Assembly (NCBI GenBank): GCA_963930655.1
Contig: OZ005607.1
Location: 26,668,874 to 26,732,873 of the forward strand
Direction of reading: 5' to 3'
Source: Myrica gale
Taxonomy: Eukaryota > Streptophyta > Magnoliopsida > Fagales > Myricaceae
DNA length: 64,000 bases
Shown here piece after piece: positions 58,685-64,000 of this stretch. Within the stretch, counting starts at the first letter, position 1. The number at the start of each line of letters is the position of its first letter. The notes below the pieces were generated by a model. The model was not told where the DNA came from, searched no databases, and saw nothing but the letters and a program-made list of their open reading frames with translations. The position numbers were made by a program, and so were the translations under genes.

Positions 58685-58950
58685 GCAGGCTGAGCGTCAG
58701 TCCCTCCCCGCCCAAAGCATGAGACCATTTCCACTGAGAGCATTTTGGATAGAAGGAAGATGGTGGTCGAACCCAAGCGAAGCTATGAGGAAGAGAACCC
58801 ATTTCCTCTGTCTTTGGCTGGAAGAGAACAAGAAGCGAATGGAGGAGCTCAATCTTGGCAGGCTCGCCCAAGCTCGATGCTGATTTTGGAATGGAATTCG
58901 CGTTGTTTAGTCGTATAAATTCGATGCTGATATTGGAATGGACTTTGTAG

Positions 58951-60387
58951 GATGACAACGCGGCTGATGACGAAGAGTACGAGGAGAAATTGAGAAAGGA
59001 GACTATGGTTTTCTTCTTCATGGCCACGTGAGTTTCTGTGCTTTCAAGTCTCTTTCATTTTTTTTTCTCCTTTCTTTGGTTTTGGCTTCTTTTTTTGATG
59101 TGATTTTTGGTATTTTAAACTGCGTCCAGTAGATATGGAGATTGGTGTAATTTTGTCTTCAGGGGAAAGAGAGAGGGGAGTGGCTTCAGAACCTTCACTA
59201 CGGAGTGTTTGGCCCTGGCAACAGGCAGTATGAGCATTTCAACAAGGTTCACATCCATATGAGTGTTTCCATATAGGTTTTAATGTTTCCTTGTGTCGGT
59301 CAATATTTGATTTGTGTTATCTGCTACTGGGAAACAGGTTGGGAAGGAGGTGGACGAGATGCTGGCCGAGCAGGGTATGCTTCTATGTTTCCTTTTATTT
59401 GTTCTTAATGAAATATTTTAAGAAATTGCTCCTGTGCCAGCTTAGAATACCATTGAGTTTTATATTCCAAGTGCTATTTTGGCTCATTCTCTCGAAAATG
59501 CATAGCTAATTTGTCGACCTATTGATTGCTTATCCAACCTGAAAATCTAGCTTCTCCTGGCTTTTTGATTGCATTGTGCGCCTACCTTCTTTGTGGCCTT
59601 TTTATTGCATCGTGCAAATGGAGCATATGTACCTAGTATGCTTAGAACTATTCTTCTAGATGGGTTTACCAATAACAAAATTCTGACGAATATTCTTAAT
59701 TCTTTTTTATTGATCTGACAAGAAGTTTTGCATGAGAATTGGGGGACACTTACTTTATACAGATGAAATGATTCGATAAACAGCCTACTTAGTAAATCTT
59801 TTATGTGCAAATGGGTAAACAGAACTGATAATGATAACAAAGATGCTTGGGGTCGATAGTTTTCCTGATGGTGGTCCTTACATTTGAAAGGTTTTCTGGG
59901 TTGGGATACATGTTGATATGTCTTCTCCATTGGTTCGATTCATCCAAGACATTGCTCTTGGTTGTGACTTAGAACAGATTCTTAGGCGACATGGTCTGTA
60001 CTTGTCTTTTTCAGGTGGAAAGCGCCTTGTCCCGTTGGGCCTTGGAGATGATGATCAATGCATTGAGGATGACTTCACTGCGTGGTATTGACACTTGAGT
60101 TGCTATGCTGATCGATAGCACAAACCTCTTTTGAATCATGTTCTTTGAAAATTCACTGACATTTTTTCTTCATTGATTTCTACTGTGTCTAGGAGAGAAT
60201 TGGTGTGGCCGGAGTTGGATCAGTTACTTCGAGATGAGGATGATCCAGCATCAGTTTCCACCCCTTACACGGCCGCTGTACCAGAATATAGAGTTGTGCT
60301 CCATGACAATGCCAATGCATCAGTAGCTGACAAAAGTTGGAGTTATGCAAATGACAGTTCTGTTTAGGATGCTCAACATCCATGCAG
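58951..60387 (+). pseudogene. captured NADPH-cytochrome P450 reductase exons
   Basis: Five exons, all with AG/GT borders, are collinear with the plant CPR flavodoxin (FMN) domain and following linker: 58951-59027 (DDEEYEEKLRKETMVFFF), 59163-59246 ([20 protein letters not shown]), 59338-59374 (VGKEVDEMLAEQ), 60015-60084 ([20 protein letters not shown]) and 60193-60387 ([35 protein letters not shown]). CPR passes electrons from NADPH to P450s at the ER. The exon with YGDGEPTDNA is missing between the first two, and a TAG at 60365-60367 replaces the aromatic residue before DAQHPC. FAD and NADPH domains are absent. Introns are retained, so capture was from genomic DNA. Confidence 0.9.
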
Positions 60388-60834
60388 GTATGAAGGGAAG
60401 TGTACTCTCTGGAGTTTTTGTTTCCTATGTTACTCTTGCTTTTCAAGTCATCAGGTCATGGTATGCTTTTCCCAGTCAATTTATGTGTATGATTTTTTTC
60501 TTTGGTTTTTTAGTACACGGAAAAAATAATATGTTTTTGGAGTTTGTTACATTTCTAAAGTCAAACATTCGGTTCCTGAATGGAGTGTTTTGAAAAAAGC
60601 TGTAGGTATTGCTGCTCATGTGTTGTTTCTTCTCCTCTGATAAATGTCATTCCTTTACATTTTTTAATCTAAAAACTCAACTTTAAGAATTGAGGGTCAT
60701 TTTTTATCTGAAATTGGGAAACATTTTTTTTACCCATCTCGACCCGATTCAATGAAAAGTGTTTTACGGTTTGAAATGAAATTTTTTGTGAGGCTTAGTC
60801 CATGGAGCGAAGGCATTTTTTTTGACACTGCAAA
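60388..60834. other. CACTA interior, no recognised gene
   Basis: The first part may continue the CPR intron; the rest is AT-rich and unassigned. Confidence 0.4.
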
Positions 60835-61140
60835 CCTATAGCTGCGGTCACTGACCGCGGCTATAGGTTGAACCTGACCGCCGCTATAGACCTATAGCAG
60901 CAGTCATATTAGATCTGTAGCGGCGGTCAGTGACCGCCGCTACAGACCTTTAGCGCAACTGCGCTCGGGTTTATAGCGGCGGTTTCGACCCCTGCTACGT
61001 GATCGCCGCTATAGACCCGAGGTCTTCACCAGCGGTCACCCAAACCGCCGCGATATATCTATGCCGACAGAGCCACGACCGCCGCTAAAAAACCGTTGCT
61101 ATAACGTATAGCAGCGGTTTTTTGACCTATAGCAGCGGAT
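60835..61140. repeat. right subterminal repeats of the second CACTA
   Basis: Words such as CTATAGCTGCGGTCA, TAGCGGCGGTCAGTGACCGC and TATAGCAGCGG alternate in orientation up to the TAGTG end. Confidence 0.85.
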
Positions 61141-61159
61141 AGGTCTTTTTTTTGTAGTG

Positions 61160-61395
61160 CACTTCTTTAAGATGTCATAGTAAAATAAATTCACATCCGC
61201 TTTTACGGTCCAATGCAATCTACAGTATAATAGGTTTCCTTATCCACTCAAAAAGCATGTAATTTATGAAAAACTCACTATTTCCTATACCATCTTTAAA
61301 GATTTTGATGTGACACTCAGTATATTTAAGCACGTCGCAATATGACTTCTATATCTACATTATTTTTTTTATTAAGATAGTAAATATATTATGAG
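61160..61395. other. continuation of duplicated block C after the CACTA
   Basis: The text TTCTTTAAGATGTCATAGTAAAATAAATTCAC and what follows matches 53785-54050. No gene is present. Confidence 0.65.
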
Positions 61396-62256
61396 TTACA
61401 ATAAACGCTTCGGTCACCTCTTCATCGAGTCTCTATAGACTTTTTCCCTCCCCTTCGCCTGCCCTCCCCTTTCTTCTGCCATGTGGTCGGCAGTGGGAGG
61501 AGCAGGAGCTCTCCCACCGTCCCCTTTCCTTTCTGCTTTGTCCTCTCTCTCTTTTGGCCGGCTCCTCTTCGAACCCCCCCCCCCCATTTTTTGGTTTCCT
61601 TCTGAGTTTGTCTTCACCTCTAGATCCCGACGTTCCTGATGGACTTCAGCGGTCATGCTCAACATGGACGGTGTCAGCAGTTCCTGGAGGTCGTCTCCAG
61701 CATTTTTCGATCACCTTTAGCCGGTGCGTGTTCCCTCATGCGCGGCCACACGCGGGTGTGTGTCTCACACACATTCACCCATTTTTGACTCTGATGCAGG
61801 GGTTCTCGGTGGTGTCTGGGGGCCCTGTTTTCTCGCCGGCTTCAGGCCGGCCAACGGATTTTCTGTATTTTGTTTTGTTGTTTTTTCTTTGCGCATTGTT
61901 GTTCATTTCGTTGGGATTTTGGTGTGGACCTCATTGTCCTTTGGTGCTAGTGTGGATGCTCTCTCAAATCTTTAGTGACTGATGGATCACGGATGTCCCT
62001 CTTCAAACTCCATACTTCCCCAGTGGACCCTGATAGTGAAAATGGCGTAGGAGCCATGGTCGACGTTGAAACTTCAAACAATGTTCTGCCATTAATGGTC
62101 TTACAAAACTCTTTGAAGCAATATCTCTGTCTTTGACTTAATTACTCGTGTTTAGCTGAGCACTTTTACATACAGATATATAGATGGCTTAAGAGGGGGG
62201 GCACGAATTGCAACGGAGGGTAGGATACCTATAAAAATAAAATTAGAACTGATGGG
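61396..62256. other. unassigned GC-richer region
   Basis: A pyrimidine-rich start (CCTCCCCTTCGCCTGCC), a 12-C run at 61574-61585 and open frames on both strands are seen. The text near 61720-61980 has exon-like composition but no recognised domain. It could be a repeat or LINE fragment; undecided. Confidence 0.3.
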
Positions 62257-62300
62257 GGGCGGCTGCCCCCCCCCCCCCCCCCCCGCTCTCTCCGCCCCTG
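62257..62300. mobile_element. right terminus of a CAGGGGCGGA-type hAT, with a C19 tract
   Basis: GGGGGGCGGCTG, then 19 consecutive C (62266-62284), then CTCTCTCCGCCCCTG matches the inverse terminus of the hAT elements at 5622 and 8866. The matching left end was not located, though a G-rich start near 62190 is possible. Confidence 0.5.
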
Positions 62301-62879
62301 GTGATCAGCTATGGGTAGAACAAATTAATTAAGAGTTGTTTCACGTGATCACCAATTAATTTCCACGAAAGTTAGTATGTAATAATAGTCAATGTTTCCC
62401 ATTTGATGGAAGGATATACTTGTATGATCTCATGTGATGCTCTCTTTGAGAATGTATGTATTGTGATCAATATTCTTATTAATTAATATTTGGACAGACA
62501 TAATTAATGTTGATCGAGCACAGAGAATATATAATTAATGTATAGTTTCAAGAAATAATTATTTTTTCACTTTCAAAATTTGTGGTCAATGTCACTTTGT
62601 ATTGATCTAGATAATTACCAAGTTGATCACATTGAACTTTTAAAATACTAAAATTAAAGCACACACTTGACAGCTTCATTGTTAGGGCCATTTTGCCGTA
62701 GGCATGCACGTACGTATATGTATATATTACGTTCGTACAAACTGAAAATCTGCATGAGTCCCTATAATTGTATATCAATCAAAATGGTAAGGAACATCTC
62801 TTCTTTTTTTCTGAGTAAATGTTTAAGAAACCTCAACTGGGAGCAGAGTCAATCTCCACAATAAAGGCAGGAATGGTTA
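62301..62879. other. no recognised gene
   Basis: AT-rich spacer; a CATGCACGTACGTATATG stretch near 62703 resembles an RY/ACGT-rich promoter motif, without further support. Confidence 0.35.
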
Positions 62880-63262
62880 ATCAAAGCTATTAAAACCGCA
62901 AGAAGAAACAAAATCAGCCCATTTAGCAAGCTTGTGTGCCAATTTTTTTAAACGACGAGGAATCCAGGTAAGAGAATGCTCTGAAGTGGGCTGGAAGAAC
63001 TCTCTGATGACAGCCATCCAAGCTTCCCTTTGCCAGCCAACCGGAGCAGCAGAACAATTAAGAACATCCCCTGAACGTCAAGACAAGGCAGTCACTCTCG
63101 AATAAAACTCGAGGCAGTGGTCCCTGATCAAACAAACGAATTGTAGCCAGAAGCGCTAGCTGCAGTCTCCCCAAAAGGAGGTCTTCTGAAGGGATATGTT
63201 TCGTGTATGCAGTACAGAGGGAGCCTTTATGGTCGCAGACAAGACAGGAACATCTTGCTGCA
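62880..63262 (-). pseudogene. RNase H-like domain, LINE-type, broken
   Basis: Minus-strand text reads VCDHKGSLCTAYTKHIPSED, LQLALLATIRLFDQG and LPRVLFESDCLVLTF. After a stop (TAA near 63070) and a frame change it reads LTWIPRRLKKLAHKLAKWAD. The FESDC and WIPRxxxxxAHxLAKWA patterns are those of the plant RVT_3/RNase H domain at the end of LINE ORF2 or of stand-alone RNase H-like genes. The first catalytic aspartate fits VCDHKG. Upstream reverse transcriptase is not present. Confidence 0.7.
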
Positions 63263-64000
63263 AAAGATGGGCCATGTTCTTTTGTTTGTAATTGTCTTCG
63301 GCTGATGTTTTAATTTACACTTTTTTCTCACAAGAAATAACTAGTGTTGTTAATCCTTCAGTTTTCATCTTAGGGTCCGACTGTTACAAATTTGTGTGCT
63401 AAAGTAAAGTTTACTTACTTTCCGTGTTTCGGAAGTACTTGAAATTAATGAGGTCAAAAGATTAAAGCCATGACTGTAAAGTCTCCTATTAATTTTCAGA
63501 AAATATACTAGGCCCAAAATATTGGGAAACCAAAGTGATGGCAAGATAAACTATTTTAAGCGTAAAGATTTTGACAATTATGTAAATGATGCAGATCGGA
63601 ATAGTTCGTCTAATTTAAAGGCTGACATTTTCTGTCTCTACCTCTTTTTCTGTCTTCTTTTAAGCCTTTATGTTCTCACTAAACATGCATATAGCCTACA
63701 TCGGCATGACCAACTATCTACTTCAGATCATAATTGTATACCTGTACGCAACTTCATTGGAAATCAATATTTCTTTAATTTCTTAATGAATCCGAAAACA
63801 AAAAAGTCTCAAAAGGCGAGTTAAAATTAGGATCTGTTTCCAAAGACAAACAACTAGCGTCGTTTATAACAAAATACAAACCCCTTCAAAATGTCACTGT
63901 ATGAGTTCTAAATTAACATCATGATCTTATAAACAGTTCGATCCATCCAACTTTCAACATTCTCTTTGGTGCCCAATTGTGTGGGAGTAAACCATGTGAG
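63263..64000. other. no recognised gene
   Basis: A 100-codon plus-strand frame at 63522-63824 has a hydrophobic stretch (CLYLFFCLLLSLYVL) but no family match and AT-rich codon use. I do not call it a gene. Confidence 0.35.

Larger units (their letters stand above)
56213..61159 (+). mobile_element. CACTA transposon carrying pieces of three host genes
   Basis: The ends are CACTACAAAAAAAAAAGCGG and TTTTTTTTGTAGTG, with the 3-bp duplication CAC at 56210-56212 and 61160-61162. The uninterrupted site exists at about 53775-53810 (ATAACCAAACACTTCTTTAA). Subterminal arrays lie at 56222-56615 and 60835-61140. No CACTA transposase domain was recognised. Inside, all on the plus strand, are PP2C exons (57480-58018), an NRPB1 exon (58549-58684) and five NADPH-cytochrome P450 reductase exons (58951-60387), most with GT-AG borders. 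It belongs to the same terminal type as 36305-42117. Confidence 0.93.
48050..61395 (+). repeat. segmental duplication block C (with later insertions)
   Basis: It is collinear with block A and in the same orientation, about 28 kb downstream. Gene B (32520-34830) is a third, shorter and more divergent copy. The arrangement is a local tandem family. Confidence 0.8.

Noticed and set aside
61554-61982. 142-codon frame with possible signal/membrane stretches
   Set aside because: It starts in a C12 run, has no recognised domain, and an overlapping alternative frame is also open.
63522-63824. 100-codon frame with a hydrophobic stretch
   Set aside because: There is no homology, the codon use is AT-driven and no splice or promoter support is visible.

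Overview
The window is nuclear DNA from a flowering plant, most likely a woody eudicot. The evidence is plant-type GT-AG introns, an F-box/LRR/FBD gene family, fragments of plant genes (ACD11-like, fibrillin, PP2C, NRPB1, NADPH-cytochrome P450 reductase, NC2-alpha), and a dense layer of plant hAT, CACTA, MULE-like, Harbinger-like, LINE and LTR elements. The species cannot be named from the sequence alone. I found no tRNA, rRNA or CRISPR array.

Only three genes look intact. All are F-box/LRR/FBD paralogues on the plus strand with the same three-exon structure: gene A (21216-22892, 445 aa), gene B (33092-34685, 445 aa) and gene C (49644-51456, 493 aa, with a tandemly duplicated F-box). Each sits in a duplicated block with matching flanks; A and C are the closest pair. 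FBD-family debris lies at 11.8-12.3 kb (minus), 17.1-20.2 kb (split by a hAT insertion) and 48.05-48.38 kb. A further F-box-like frame with two TAG codons is at 45921-46625.

Layout: 0-1.3 kb, no recognised gene. 1.34-5.3 kb, a decayed repeat full of GTCCGGACG-like words. 5.3-11 kb, an ACD11-like first exon whose 5' region, intron and 3' side carry hAT-family elements, one of them holding a fibrillin exon. 11.8-20.2 kb, FBD debris and a minus-strand Ty3/gypsy fossil. 19.9-28.4 kb, F-box block A with MITEs. 28.6-32 kb, an AT-rich inverted-repeat element with a hAT MITE and a Copia LTR inside. 32.5-34.9 kb, F-box block B. 35.8-42.4 kb, a long-TIR element split by a 5.8-kb CACTA. 43-47 kb, a Ty3/gypsy fossil and an F-box-like pseudogene. 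47-56.2 kb, block C plus long-TIR elements. 56.2-61.2 kb, a second CACTA. 61.2-64 kb, a hAT end, a LINE-type RNase H remnant and unassigned DNA.

The main finding is that elements of three DNA-transposon types each carry pieces of unrelated host genes. The 4.9-kb CACTA at 56213-61159 holds exons of three genes (PP2C, NRPB1, cytochrome P450 reductase), all in the same orientation and mostly with their splice sites. The hAT at 8866-10970 holds the last exon of a PAP13-like fibrillin. The long-TIR element at 54739-55798 holds an NC2-alpha exon. Target-site duplications are visible for most of these elements, and the duplicated blocks supply uninterrupted related sites for several insertions.
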